A stretch of 64,000 nt of DNA from Chitinivibrionales bacterium (GTDB lineage Bacteria; Fibrobacterota; Chitinivibrionia; Chitinivibrionales; JANQEN01): assembly GCA_028278335.1 (NCBI GenBank), contig JANQEN010000032.1:1-64000 (forward strand). The letters are read 5' to 3'. Both the position numbers and the translations under genes were made by a program. Below the pieces are notes generated by a model. The model searched no databases and had not been told where the DNA came from. It saw only the letters and a program-made list of their open reading frames with translations. This document shows positions 9,395 through 22,200 of this stretch, piece after piece (positions within the stretch are counted from its first letter, which is position 1; every line of letters begins with the position of its first letter).

Positions 9395-10645
9395 ATGAGA
9401 AAAAGTAAGGTTTTTCTTAATATTATCTTGATTTGGGCTGTAGGGTTTGGTTTGAATATTGAAATCGAAAACTATCACATTGGCTTAATAAGAGACATTG
9501 CAATTTCAAAAGATGAAATTTGGATCGCGAGAGAAGATGATGTTGCAAAAATCGGCTATAACGGAAATGTTATTAAGAAGTATACTAAGGAAGATGGTAT
9601 TCAATCCGATGGCGCTTTAGCAGTCGCTATTGATAATCAAGGAAACCCTTGGTTTGCCACTGGTGGTTTAAGCACCTTCGATGGGCAAAAGTGGACAAAT
9701 TATACAGTTGAAGATGGTTTGGTTGATGGTAATGTCTTAGAAGTTGCAGTAGACAAAGAAAATAAGATTTGGGCTGGAACTTATACAAAAGGTATTGGAG
9801 TTTTTGACGGCAAAAATTGGGATACTATTGATGTGTCTGATGGAATATGTAGTAATCATGTTATTTGTATTTCCTTTAATGGAAATGGAAATACATGGGT
9901 AGGTACTTGGGGAGAAGGTGCATCAAAATTTAGCAATGATAAATGGACATCGTACAGATATGTATATGGAAATGGTATTTTTGTTGGTCCTTATCTATAT
10001 GCCATTAGTTTTGATGACGCTGGCCAAATTTGGTTTGGTTCTGATGGAGTTTCCGGTTCTAATTTTAATGTAGGAAGATATGATGGACAAAACTGGAAAA
10101 GTTATAATTTCTATAGTTCTACCCCAATAGTTCCTTCTAATGTAAGAGCAATTAAAATTGACAAAAACAATATAAAATGGATTGGCACCATTGCTGGTGT
10201 TTATTTCTTGACTGGTGAATATTGGGATTTAATAGATGATCAAGACGGATTAATTGATACTGATGTCAAATCTATGGCAATTGATGATAGTGGAAACGTT
10301 TGGGTAGGCACCTGGGGAGGAATGTCAAAAATAATCGCTTCTACTATTAGTATAAAGGAAAAGAAAGTATTAAATAAGCAAACTATTGGTACAAAAATAT
10401 TACAGTCTCAAATTTATGGTTCATTCAAAATACAATTGACTTTACCAGAATCTCAAGATATTGAAATTACATTACTCTCTCCTACAGGTAAATATATTGA
10501 GAAGCTATTTAAAGGATTTGTCCTTAAGGGAGAGAATGAAATTGATTGTAAATCTCATTCTTGTTTTGCAACTGGTGCCTATTTAATCAAAGTTGACTCA
10601 AATAAATTTGGAAGCATAATCAAAAAAACTGTATTAATAAAATAA
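9395..10645 (+). CDS. Secreted Reg_prop beta-propeller protein with type-IX-like C-terminal tail
   Basis: After a signal peptide, residues about 20 to 315 contain six to seven short repeats in which the pattern D-x-x-G-N-x-W-x-G-T recurs (WFATGG, WAGTYTKG, WVGTWGEG, WFGSDG, WIGTIAG, WVGTWGG). This is the two-component-regulator propeller signature, forming a beta-propeller. The last 85 residues form a separate beta-sandwich (SFKIQLTLPESQDIEITLLS onward, ending GAYLIKV and IIKKTVLIK) that resembles the type IX secretion C-terminal sorting domains of Bacteroidota and Fibrobacterota. There is no kinase or DNA-binding domain, so it is a stand-alone binding protein rather than a regulator. Export by a type IX route is inferred from the tail only. 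Confidence 0.75.
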   Translation: MRKSKVFLNIILIWAVGFGLNIEIENYHIGLIRDIAISKDEIWIAREDDVAKIGYNGNVIKKYTKEDGIQSDGALAVAIDNQGNPWFATGGLSTFDGQKWTNYTVEDGLVDGNVLEVAVDKENKIWAGTYTKGIGVFDGKNWDTIDVSDGICSNHVICISFNGNGNTWVGTWGEGASKFSNDKWTSYRYVYGNGIFVGPYLYAISFDDAGQIWFGSDGVSGSNFNVGRYDGQNWKSYNFYSSTPIVPSNVRAIKIDKNNIKWIGTIAGVYFLTGEYWDLIDDQDGLIDTDVKSMAIDDSGNVWVGTWGGMSKIIASTISIKEKKVLNKQTIGTKILQSQIYGSFKIQLTLPESQDIEITLLSPTGKYIEKLFKGFVLKGENEIDCKSHSCFATGAYLIKVDSNKFGSIIKKTVLIK

Positions 10646-10703
10646 CTTGGTTAATAAGAATGGTAATTTTTTTAAAATATTCATACTAATATTGGAGGTC
10701 TTT

Positions 10704-11258
10704 ATGTTAAATAAAGTGTTCATTTTATCAATTCTAATTTCACTTATTGCATATATCTCGATTTCAGCACAAGCTGAAACAACGGAAGGTTACATAATTT
10801 CTTTGAGATATGACTATAGTGAAGGCAGACTTTCGAAAGTGGTAGCTCATTTAGGTGATTACATTGGGACCGATACCATTAGTGATAGTATTGTAATCAG
10901 CTGTGATAAAAACGATTGTGTAAGACATCAATATTTGTTTCGACATGAGGTAATAGGAACTGGGATCCCATTTGTAATCTGTATTGAAAAAATTGATCTT
11001 AGTAATGTTTCATCAGCTAAGTCTATGATTAAAGTTTTAGAAGATTCCAATAAAAATTGGTATAAAATAAAAGGAAATAAATTAATAGTATTTGATGCAG
11101 ATGAAAGTACAATGCCAATTGCTGCATCATTTCAAGAGGTACACGACGATGCTTTTAACGGTGGTAGTGGAGTTGGAGGGCCATTAAAAATGTACGATGA
11201 TTATAGGGTTCCTATTTCATGTAATGGTTCAATTACAGTAATAACAGATGACGATTGA
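10704..11258 (+). CDS. Small secreted protein of unknown function
   Basis: The start at 10704 is chosen because GGAGG lies just upstream and the protein then opens with a typical signal peptide ending ISAQA; an upstream TTG at 10647 would bury that peptide. The mature part of about 160 residues has two cysteine-containing stretches (SCDKNDC and FVICIEK) that may form disulfides, and mixed beta-like segments. I recognise no domain. It follows the propeller gene closely and precedes the Fibrobacter-type lipoprotein, so it is likely part of the same exported set. Confidence 0.6.
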   Translation: MLNKVFILSILISLIAYISISAQAETTEGYIISLRYDYSEGRLSKVVAHLGDYIGTDTISDSIVISCDKNDCVRHQYLFRHEVIGTGIPFVICIEKIDLSNVSSAKSMIKVLEDSNKNWYKIKGNKLIVFDADESTMPIAASFQEVHDDAFNGGSGVGGPLKMYDDYRVPISCNGSITVITDDD

Positions 11259-11335
11259 AATTAAGATCATCACAACATTCAATAAGCACTTTGTGTTTTA
11301 GGTATAAATAAGATACATATTCTTCCAAAACAGAG

Positions 11336-12118
11336 ATGAGTATGAAAGATATAAATTCAGGAAAATTATTGTTTAGTTTTTTAGTAATCTTGTTTGCTTT
11401 ATTTGTAGTGACCTGTGACAATAAAAACCCTGTTAATAACGACATTAACACCAATGATAGCACATTTAAGGATATTGATGGGAATGTATATCATACAGTG
11501 AAGATTGGTGATCAGGTTTGGTCTGTGGAGAATATGCGTGTGGAACATTTCAATGATGGCACACCAATACAGCACATAAAAGAGACAGACGAGTGGAGAG
11601 CTTGCAGTACTGGAGTTGCAGCATTTTGCTATTATGGCAATGATCAAAAAAATAAAGAGAAGTATGGCGCACTATATAATTGGTATGCAATAAATACTGG
11701 TAAACTTGCACCGGAAGGTTGGCGCGTACCTTCAAATAAAGACTGGCAAGAACTGAAGGCGTACTTAATTGAGAATGGTTATAACTGGGATAGCACAACA
11801 ACAGGAAACAAAATTGCAAAATCAATGGCATCAAAAACAGACTGGATACCTTCCGATACTGTCGGCGATGTTGGTAATGATCAGCCAACAAATAACAGTA
11901 GTGGTTTTACAGGATTTCCAGGTGGCTATCGAGATTTGATTGGTACATTTGAGAACATGGGAAAACTAGCGCCATGGTGGAGTACGGATTTTGAAAATAT
12001 CTGGGAAGCAACTCACCATTCAATCTCGTCTGTTTATTATGGTTTTGGGAGTTATAATCTTGACAAGATGTATGGTTGCGGAGTGCGATTAGTTAAAGAT
12101 CGAACATGTAATCTTTGA
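11336..12118 (+). CDS. Lipoprotein with Fibrobacter succinogenes major paralogous domain
   Basis: A 260-residue protein. The N-terminus is a lipoprotein signal with a lipobox ending VVTC, followed by an Asn-rich linker. From about residue 40 the sequence is a textbook Fib_succ_major domain: DIDGNVYHTVKIGDQVW, then SVENMRVEHFNDGTPI, YGALYNWYAINTGKLAPEGW, RVPSNKDWQEL, a GFTGFPGGYRD block and a C-terminal YGCGVRLVKD. This family is expanded in Fibrobacter and relatives and resembles formylglycine-generating/C-type-lectin folds; its role is unknown but it is surface or periplasmic. It is the strongest single taxonomic marker in the window. A second in-frame ATG at 11342 is an alternative start. 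Confidence 0.9.
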   Translation: MSMKDINSGKLLFSFLVILFALFVVTCDNKNPVNNDINTNDSTFKDIDGNVYHTVKIGDQVWSVENMRVEHFNDGTPIQHIKETDEWRACSTGVAAFCYYGNDQKNKEKYGALYNWYAINTGKLAPEGWRVPSNKDWQELKAYLIENGYNWDSTTTGNKIAKSMASKTDWIPSDTVGDVGNDQPTNNSSGFTGFPGGYRDLIGTFENMGKLAPWWSTDFENIWEATHHSISSVYYGFGSYNLDKMYGCGVRLVKDRTCNL

Positions 12119-12250
12119 AGGAAAATGATCGTATTTAAAATATAGTTAATGATTCTTATGCAATGTTTCATAGAGCCTTTGACTCTAGGTTAAAGATCTT
12201 AAAGGGTCTGATGTTACAAATAAAAATCATAAATATATGGAGAAGCTATA

Positions 12251-13237
12251 TTGAATTCTTACCATTGTAACAAAATTAATGATCACATAGGAAATGTCAA
12301 TATCCTATCAATTGTTGGGAGTGTACTGCCTTTTATTGTTTTGGTTTCGATCTTGTCATGTTCTAAAGTAAATAAATATCATGTACAAGAATGGCAAAGT
12401 GCTTTTTTTCTTAACGATTCAACACTTGGTGTAATTGGGTGGGATTACGATTTAGATGAGTCTTCTGATATTTTATCTGAGACTGATTTTAAAAATGTAA
12501 AGCAAACTTATTATCATTATAATCTAAACTCCGGATCACTAAGTACAGCTTTTACTTTAAGTAAACATGAGTTATCACCAGAATATCATTATTATACTTC
12601 ATTTAATCATCCATGGATATATTACTCAACAAAAACGGGGCAAGGATTTACTGAAATTGGTCTATATAACCTTGAAACAAACGAAAACAAATTGTTTAAA
12701 AGTGAAGCTGGGTATAGAGGTAGATACCCTTTAGTTGTAAGTAACAGGGGGCGTTATTTGGGATATAGATATTCTGGGCATCCGGATTATAGTTATAGCA
12801 TTTACGATTTACAGAATAATAAAGATATTTTTAATTCTTTTTTGCATAGACCCCTGTACATTAATGATTCTGCAAGCACAGTACTATTTCTATATCCAGT
12901 CAATACACAAAAATACTTTTTAAAGTATAATATGTCGACTAAAGTAATGGATACTTTGTGTGAAAATGACTTTGGTTTTATTGACTTTCATTCGACTAAT
13001 AACATTACAGTTTTTCATAAAGAGGGAGTTTGGAAATATTTTATAAATGAAGAGTTCGTCAATGGAACGTTTAATGATTATGTGCTGACCAACCTTGAAA
13101 TGGGGAAAAAAGGTACTTGCCATATAAATTTGAATTTGGGAAAAGCAGTATTCTCTACAAACAGTATATACATTGCCAATTATAAAGAGAGCAGAAAGCC
13201 CTATACAATTTTGAACTATTCTAAAGTTGAAAGATAG
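12251..13237 (+). CDS. Lipoprotein with WD40/propeller-like repeats
   Basis: The frame opens with TTG at 12251, preceded by a GGAG-type ribosome-binding site. An internal hydrophobic segment ends in a lipobox LVSILSC near residue 37, so the mature protein is probably a lipoprotein. The rest has repeated beta segments with Y-x-x-x-x-L-x-T/N motifs (TEIGLYNLETNENKLF, YSIYDLQNNKDIF, FLKYNMSTKVMDTL) as in TolB or WD40-like propellers. No catalytic motif is visible. It directly precedes the giant lipase-like gene, whose ATG lies 19 bases after this stop, so the two are probably co-expressed. Confidence 0.6.
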   Translation: MNSYHCNKINDHIGNVNILSIVGSVLPFIVLVSILSCSKVNKYHVQEWQSAFFLNDSTLGVIGWDYDLDESSDILSETDFKNVKQTYYHYNLNSGSLSTAFTLSKHELSPEYHYYTSFNHPWIYYSTKTGQGFTEIGLYNLETNENKLFKSEAGYRGRYPLVVSNRGRYLGYRYSGHPDYSYSIYDLQNNKDIFNSFLHRPLYINDSASTVLFLYPVNTQKYFLKYNMSTKVMDTLCENDFGFIDFHSTNNITVFHKEGVWKYFINEEFVNGTFNDYVLTNLEMGKKGTCHINLNLGKAVFSTNSIYIANYKESRKPYTILNYSKVER

Positions 13238-13256
13238 CGCTACTGGAGTATTTTTT

Positions 13257-16200
13257 ATGAAGATTATAACAGTAAAAACAATATTGTTAATTAGTATATT
13301 CCTTGGATTTGATTTACTATTTATTCAAGAATGTAATGCAAATGAATTTGCCTATAGACCATATCCTAGCATTTTAGTGCATGGATTTCGATCTGATCCA
13401 GTAGGGACATGGGGATTACAAACTAAAAAAGAAGAAGAAGAAGATTTAAAAATGTCTACTTTCATTCGGGATTCCGCAACGGCTAATGCAGATATACCCA
13501 TAGGGTGGGAGTTAATTCAACAATATAATAATGTCCCTGGATTTGGTGAAAACTCAACAATGTTAAATGAACGATTTGTTCCACATGAAGAAGTGGGGAG
13601 TTATTCAGATATCAACCACACCTTTGTTGAGGCATACTGCTCTTTTTATCGCTACGAATCTAATGATGGTGATGGTACACGATATCCTCGTTTTAGTGCT
13701 CCCAATGAACCCAATAACCAATATGATATCTCTCGTGGTGGACAAACCCAACTCTTAAGAATTAGGATAATTCAAACACTTAATGAATATTATGGCGACT
13801 TTAAATGGGTAGATGATCCAACAGCTAAAGTCAGATTAGTTGGTCATAGCAACGGCTCTGTTGTAATTAATAACCTTCTAAAAAATGAAAGTTTTGACAA
13901 TTGGTATAATGATGGCTTTAATGGTCAAGGCTGTAGTGTTGATAATATAGAGTTGCGTAATGGCAAATATTATGTGGCTGAGAATGTAGCAGGGAATAAC
14001 TCAACACTTTATAAAATCGATGGTCTTGGTTTTAAGTTAAGAGATCGTGTTGACCTTGCGGTTACTCTTAACGGTCCATTTGCTGGTACTGCTTTTGCAA
14101 ATAAGTATGGAATACCTTCTGTAAAATTCTCAATGATACTCGGAATGATTTTTGGCGGTTGGGCTCCTGCTGCTGTTATAGCTTCCCTTTCCGATGGAAA
14201 AGCAGATGTTTCTTTAGGTATGTATGCAATAAATGCAGCCCTTTTTAGCTTATATGCTTATGCATTGGGCACAGGAATGCTTGCAGGTATTGAAGAATAT
14301 GGGTTTGGTAACTCAAACAACCCCTTATTCATGGATGATTCGAGATTTTCAGACTTTACAAAGCATATGAAGGGAAATGGTCTACCGCCTTTATACTCAA
14401 GTGGTAATATTATTCCCTATGTTAATTTTCGTAGTGATTTGAAATCTACAGGTACAATGACTAATCTTGTAGGAACAGTACCATTTTATACGCTCTCTGC
14501 GACAAGTTTTGCTTTATATATTTTCGATGCTACTCCAAAAAGGTTGTTTTGGGCAATTTATTGTGCTTATTTAGGTACAGCAAGCCTGTTGACTGCTGAT
14601 TGGCTTTTCAACTCAGATGGTATAATCGATTCTAAAAGTCAATTTATGTCAGAAATATATAATTATCCCTCATACCTTAAAGGACCAAGACCAATAGAGC
14701 ACTACGAACGGCAGAATGATTCCAAGGCTTATGGACACACCACTTTTAAAAATCGTGGTGATATTATCAGAAGTATGTTTTCTTATTATGATCATGGTTC
14801 TGACCTTACCTTCACTCATGCAATTCCACTCAACTATACTGGCACCAAATCTACTAATCCCTTTGAAGATACAGTTATAGTTAAACAGAGAGATGCTGGT
14901 GGAAATGAACTTAATCGACAAAGAATAGTTCAATTTAATGGAATGAACCCAGCTGTTTTTGAAGACACCAAACGATGGTCAACTTATTATCCCGGACCCA
15001 ATAAAATAGAAGTGGGTAGATCCACAGGAGGAGCTGGATATGTTGTCGCAAACCTTAAGAGCCATTTTATTAACAAGGCGACAGCCATATGTAAAGTAAA
15101 TCTTTGGGATTGGGAGACGTTGGAGTATGGAACACATTTTGGAAACTTTGCAGCGCGATTGGTTGATGATAACTGGGATGGAATTATCGATACAAATGAT
15201 TTTTGTGAAGGGTCTTATATATTTGTGCCTACAACCCGAGTAACTGAACAAGGTCAAACAGTTAGTAAAACTACAATTGGTCTGAACAATGTTTATCTAC
15301 AGGTAAATACAAAAGCAGGTCCAATTATTAGACATGTAAGAGTTTTACGTGGTGATGCTGTAGCTATTCCTTTTGAAGTAGATTCGACTGGTACACAGAT
15401 TGTAAATCCAAATGATAAAATGCTATACAATGTGACTCAATGGCGAGAGACAGATGAAAAAGACATATATATTGGTTTTGAGACACGTGTTAAAACAGCT
15501 CAAGGGGAGGTTTGTTTTGATGGTAATGGTGATGATAGCGTGACTTTAGAACGTGCTAATTCATGTTCTGCTGCAACGAAGCGCGAACCTAATGTGGGTG
15601 AATGGGATTACTATTATAAACACTCGATTCCCGGTTTTTCACGATTGGACGATGTGAACCCTGTTGATAGTACTGTTATTCTTGATTGCGATAGTAATAG
15701 TGCTCCTGAAATACCTCGATTTAAAAATTATATGAAAATTAAAGCCGCCTTCAACCACGTTATAAAAGATACTTCAGATGCTTCCAAACCTGCCCTTATT
15801 CAGCAGATTAGTGTCAAAGTGAGAACCGATTCTTATAAAGATGTTGAAACTGGTAAAAAGGTAACTGGAGGGACAAGCTCAATATTTAATATTCCCTTTC
15901 TCATTGATAATGAGCCGCCAATAATCCAGCTTAAAGAACCACTTCTTGTCAACGATTATAATTATGATGGTTTATACGATCCGGAAACAGACACATTACC
16001 GCGTATAGTTTTGCCTCCTGGATTGGATACATTATCCGGCGTGGATACAAGCCGTTTAGCTAGAGAAGGCAGTAATGGAGTTGATGATGACGGAGATCTA
16101 ATTATAGATGATCTCGGAGAATTTGAAAATATTTCTTTTTACTCTCCTCAATGGAATGACGAAGACACTCTTGTTTCGAGACCTTTCCAGCTATACTTTG

Positions 16201-19200
16201 AACTAAATGATAATGCGGACATTATACTTCCTACAGGTAAATTTCTTAAATGGACATTGTATAAAGTTAGTGGAGATGAATATGATTCTTCTGTTGATGC
16301 AATTGTTTTTTCTGACACATTAAAATATGTGCCCAAATTCAGGTCTCATTATCTTTTTGAATGGGCATATGAAGCTATCAAAGATAATTCTGAAAAAAAT
16401 GGTTTGTACTGTGTAATCGTGGAGTGTGTGGACCGAGCGGATAATTCAAATAAAACAGATCCAGCTTATTTTATAATTGATACAAAGAAACCTGATATTT
16501 CTGTATTGAGTAATTGGAAAAATGAAAATGGGCTTGGAAGTGTATTAAATTCACAATCGAACAGTCTTGGGTTTAGATATACCCCAAAGAGACCCACAGA
16601 TAAGTACGATACAGAGACTAAGGAGTTGTTGATAAGATTACATGCTTTAGCACCTGATGGAAGCATTCTTGGTCGTGATCCTTATGAGTTTTCCTCAATA
16701 GCTGGTTTTAGTGATGTGTACACAAATACCGATAGCGGTACTATCGCATTGGACGATTCTGGTAATATTATTGATGTGCCAGATAATGAACTGGATGCGA
16801 CATCTTTTAATGTTAATACGTTTAATTTTCTCCAAGCATCTGGCGACATTGAAAATGAGTATAACTTAATTGATGGTAAGTATTCGGTTGAGGTTGTTGC
16901 TAAAGATAAAGCAGGAAATGAAGTACATATTGAGGAACTTGAGGATAGCATTCTCACAGTAGATAGAGAGAAACCTGTATTTTCAGAATACACAGTCTTT
17001 CCAACCCTATTTCATGAAGATTCTACGCAAATACGTTTAATTGGCAAGATTTCAGAAAAGAATGATGCACCATCAAATAAGACTGACAAGGTGTTTAATA
17101 AAGATCAGGTTTTTAAATTCAGAGTAACCTTCGCCGGTGAAAGAATTATTGACTCAACCATAATGCCCTCTGCAGACCCATCGAGTAATTATTATACCAA
17201 TATTAATTTATTGCTGGGAAATTTTTTTGGGCAATTAAAATATGGTAAAAATAGTCTCATTGTAGAAATTGAAGATCCACATTTTAATGTTGAGAAAGCT
17301 GTTGTTCATTTCTTTTATAAATCAATGGGAAATGAAATTCTTAACGAGTTTAATGAAGGTGGTATTGCAGGAACCGTTGCTATAAATGGTATTGTTTCCG
17401 ACCCTGATGAATCGAATTTTGCTAATTTTGACCACTATGAATTACATGTAAGAAGTGTCATTGACTCGACTTACCATAATGATGCAGTCTATATTCCAGG
17501 AAGCTCTAATAATTCTTCTTCAGAATTGATTCGGGTCAATGATGTAATGGGATATGTAAAAACCTGGGAGCTAACTGACGGGGACTATATACTTGAATTG
17601 CGAGTCTTTGAGGTAGGTATTAGCGAACCGACCATTATAGAAAAGCCGTTCACTGTTAACCACAGTATTGTTGCTGACACGCTTGATCCGATTCTTACCG
17701 CAGCCTTTCCAAGAGATACTTTTGCGGTTGGAGACACGACATTTACCTACACCTACACATTACAAAATCGTGTATGTGATGTAAAGACAAAAATTGTTCA
17801 TGGAGCTAGCGGTGAGGTTGTTTTTCGGGAACGCCATACTGGTGTCATGCCCTTTGAAGAAGGCGTGCCTGATTTCTCTTTTGAAGGAAATAATTTCGCT
17901 AATCTATATTTGTACCATTCGTCAAATACATGGTATATGAAATGGCGATTACCCTATTCAATAATAATAAAGCCCTTCACAGGTACCTTGGGTGATTTAA
18001 CTGTTAATGATTCAACACTAATTATACATGTTGACACATTGTCTGACATTTTAACAATTAGTTCATTACAAAATTATACTGTTGACAATGAGTATGCGAT
18101 TTCATTTGATGCATCTTTTGTAACAGGTGGTAAATTATCACATATATCTGTTTTAGCAGGAGGATCAAGCGAATTTACTGCAGGCGTTGTTAAAACTGGC
18201 TTAAAAAAGTTGAGTCCTCCTTCGGGTAGTTTTTCTATCATGCATAATAAATCTTTCTCCTGGAACGGCAAATCTCTATTGGGAAGAGAAGTAAATAACG
18301 GGGAGTATTTAGTACATTGTAATGCTACGGCTAGTAATGGTTTAGGATATGCTCAAATTGATGAGAAATCTATTTACTATCAAGCGAGTTCTCCTCTTGT
18401 CATTGAAGTAAATAGTCAAGTCACACCTCTACGCTTAGACCAAACTGGTATAGTAAATCCTGGAAGTGAGGCTGTTGTCTCCTTTTCTGTCAACAAAGTT
18501 AGTAGTGTTGATATAAAAATTTATAAAGTTGGAGAAAATATTGGTCAAGACAAACTTGTCTGGAATCACACAATGGATGGTGCGATCTCTGGCGTTGATC
18601 AATTTCTATCATTTATTTGGGATGGAAGGTGCAACACAACAGAATGGGCCTCACCTAATGTAAAGTATGTTGCCTATCTAAGTGCCTCTGCTGGAGGGGA
18701 GCTCGCTCAAACTAGTGGAATTGCAATTCCTGTGTATAAAGCATTTTTTGATACAACATCTAATGGCAAAGATCCAATAATTGTGACCGGTAACAAGAAA
18801 GGGTTTTATAAGAAAGATTCTTTACAGGTTGTGTCAGGCGATACTAGAGCTTATGTAAACGCCCACTATTCAGGTAAGTATTATAAGCCTGTTCAATATT
18901 CATATAAGGTCGGTATTTTACGACAGAACCCATTAAAGGTACACTGTAATTACTCGTTTAAGACTAGTATGGACTATAAAAAATATGTCCATGCGTTTTT
19001 ACCGAAGCAGACAGTTAAAAGCCGGGTATGTCGCACAGATACAGGCATGGTAATAGCATCATTTAAAATAGATCAGAAAAAAGGCTGGAGCTTTGATAGC
19101 CTAACAGCAAGTGGCATTCATGGATGTGATTCCATTTCAATGAATGATTATTGTGGGTCTATACGTCCCTGCTTTGAAAACCACTTTATTGAATATGACA

Positions 19201-22200
19201 ATATGCCATATTCGTTTTTAGATCGTGATAAATCTACAGAGAGTGATGATGATATTCTTAATATAACGTTTTTTGATAGATATAAATATGGGAAAAAGGC
19301 TCGTGTTCCTCGCTATTATGTTCTTGTGAATAAAGAGGATAAAAGTCCAAAGAGTGGATTTTGGAAATATGGCTTTCATAATTCTGGAGACACATCTTTT
19401 GTTCTAAAAACTGATTATACTGTCAATAATATGTTTACTTTTTTACCTATGATTTCCTTTTCAAAAGATATTTGGGACGATCATGAAATATGGCCCTCAA
19501 ATTCAAATCAATATTTAATTGTTGATGATGATACCATACAAATTAATGAAATTTTGCTTAGCTGGAATATTGATGAGGCGATCATTTCTTTTGACTTTGA
19601 ACAGGTTGTGTATAGTAGCTTGGAGACTTATAAAAATGTGTTTCTTGAAGAAGGCAATGTCCCATATCCAAACAATGATTGGAAGCAGGCGTTTATTAAA
19701 GAGTTCTTAGACTCAACAGGAATCCAGTTTAGCGATAAAGCTCGGTTCCGGGCCAATTATTCTATACGGGAGCTTCGAAAAATGCTGCGACTGCAACCAA
19801 CAGTTTTACAGCAATCAGGTACAAAGCAATTTGATCTACCTGTTAAAGATTTTATAGTTTCCGTTCCAGGAACTGGAAATCTTGATTATTCAGCATCAAA
19901 AACAATCAGCTGGAACCTGGGTAATTATTGTGATTGGTATCACCCGGATGATAGTCTCTATTTAGAGGCGAAGTTTGATATGAGCATATGCCAGGTTGAG
20001 TTGTCTCTTCAAGGTCCTGATGATTCTTGTATAGGGTGTATATATGAAGATGTTATTGATCCTGGCGATAGTATAAGCTACTTTACTTTAGATAGAGATA
20101 GTGGAGCCTATTCTACAAATCTAGTTTATTTTGAAGCATCGAAATTGGGACTAGACTCGTTTCCTGATGTGAGTAAAATAATTATCACTCCAATGATGAT
20201 GAATGATACTGGTTGGATTCCGGCTGATGATGCAATTAGTGTCACATCTACAAAACCAAGCGGTAGCTTGCTTGATGTTGCGTTTAAGATAACTAATGAA
20301 AATGAAGTTGCTGATTCTATCGTTTCGTGGAACCCTCCCTTTGTGGCAAACGATTCACTTCTATTATGTGATTCAAAACTTAATGAAAATGGTGACCTTG
20401 TGTTTATGGTGGAAACACCTGATGAAATTGCTGATTGGGACACTGTGACATTTATTGAACAGTATGAGAAAGATTCTCTCACAGTTCAGACAGGAAAACA
20501 GCCCTTGTTTGATACAAGTGCTGGTTCTGGTGTGATTATGAATCCCCATCTTCTAATAGATTCTATAGAAGTATCAGTTAAATACTTTGATGATTCTGAC
20601 TACAATGCATTAACAAATAACTTAATAAAACCAGATAATAATAATTATAATGAAATTGAACTTGCCTTGGATTTTGATGCAACTCAAGACAATAAAAACA
20701 TTGTAAAGCTGAACATTGAACCGAAATTTACTAAGCCGGATACGTGTCAATACTTCTCTATAGAGTTTTATCAGCATGGTAGGGGAGAGAAAATTGCATT
20801 GGATATTGAAAATTCTGCTCAAAACCTCATCCAATCATTTTATTGGGATGCGATTAATATTGGTGGGGAATTTAGTTTACAATTGCACTTTTATAATCTG
20901 GATTCAACAGGCACTCGTCAAAATGAGATAGTTTTCGAACAGAGTTCATATATTGGATATATTATTGCTGATTCTGCTTATGGAACTGAGGATAATTATA
21001 CAGCAAAAAGCCCATATAAGAGAGCTGAAATCATATATAACCCTCAGGGTGGAAACCTTGTGTTTGATAGCATTCAGGTGTCTTCTATAAATACTGTTGA
21101 CCTCATGAATGCTGGTTTGACTGGTGTGACACCCTATCTTGGTGATATAGATGTCTATTCACCGGCAATTTCTGCAACGCCTTCACCTATCACATTTGAA
21201 AATGATAAAAGACCTGCGTTAAAATTTAGATATCTGCGTGATGAAATTGTGAAGATACAAGGTACCGATACCAGTGTTCTGGTTACCCCTGAAAACCTTA
21301 CCCGTATTTATCACGTAAATAATAGAACTGGCGAGCTTTCTGATATAACATCTGGTGCCATTGATGCCATAGACTATGGAGACGATGTACAGTTTAATTC
21401 TAATCATCCCAATTTTATTGATAGCTTAAAGCATAATACAAAGTGGGACTATCTTGAAATCTTGGCTACACCGAAAGAATTTAGTCATTGTCTACCCCTA
21501 AGAGAAGCTCACACAATACTTGATCGTGTGGACCTTTACCCAGGAAAATTTGTTCGCCCTCAGGACTTGAGCATTTTAGGCAAATTTGTACCTTTTGATG
21601 GAGATACTTTACAGACGGGCAACAATCCTTCTGCGACAGGGTACTCTATTTTGTTAGATCTTGATCAAGGTATTCCTAATCGAAATATCAATGAAGCTCT
21701 CCTTAGAGAAAACTCTACTATTTTAGTAGACAGTTCAACGACAGGTGTGGAATCGGAGTTTACTGTAGATACTCTCATCCCAACAGTTCGTGATGGAGAT
21801 ACAGTTTTTGTGTATGGGTTTGCAACGACTGATGACACAATATCTGCAAATTCTGCTACTGGGTTTGCATACTACATTATTAAGTCAAAAAGTACCGGGT
21901 TTAAGCTTGAACCTGTAAACCAGTATATCTCTCAAACAAATAAACTTGCATACTATAATGTAATTCCAACGGAAAATGGTAAGATGAATATCATTCAGTA
22001 TGATAAGAATGGTATTGTGGAGTCTACAAAAGATAAAAACATAGTTAACCTTGACACATTTCAGATAGAATTTACAGATGTTAACCCATTTGGGCAAACT
22101 CGTGCTGAAGGAAATTACCCATTCAACATATTCTTTTATGATTTCGTTGGGAATTTATATGGTGAAAACTTTAGTGGTGAGTTTATCGTTGATTATACAC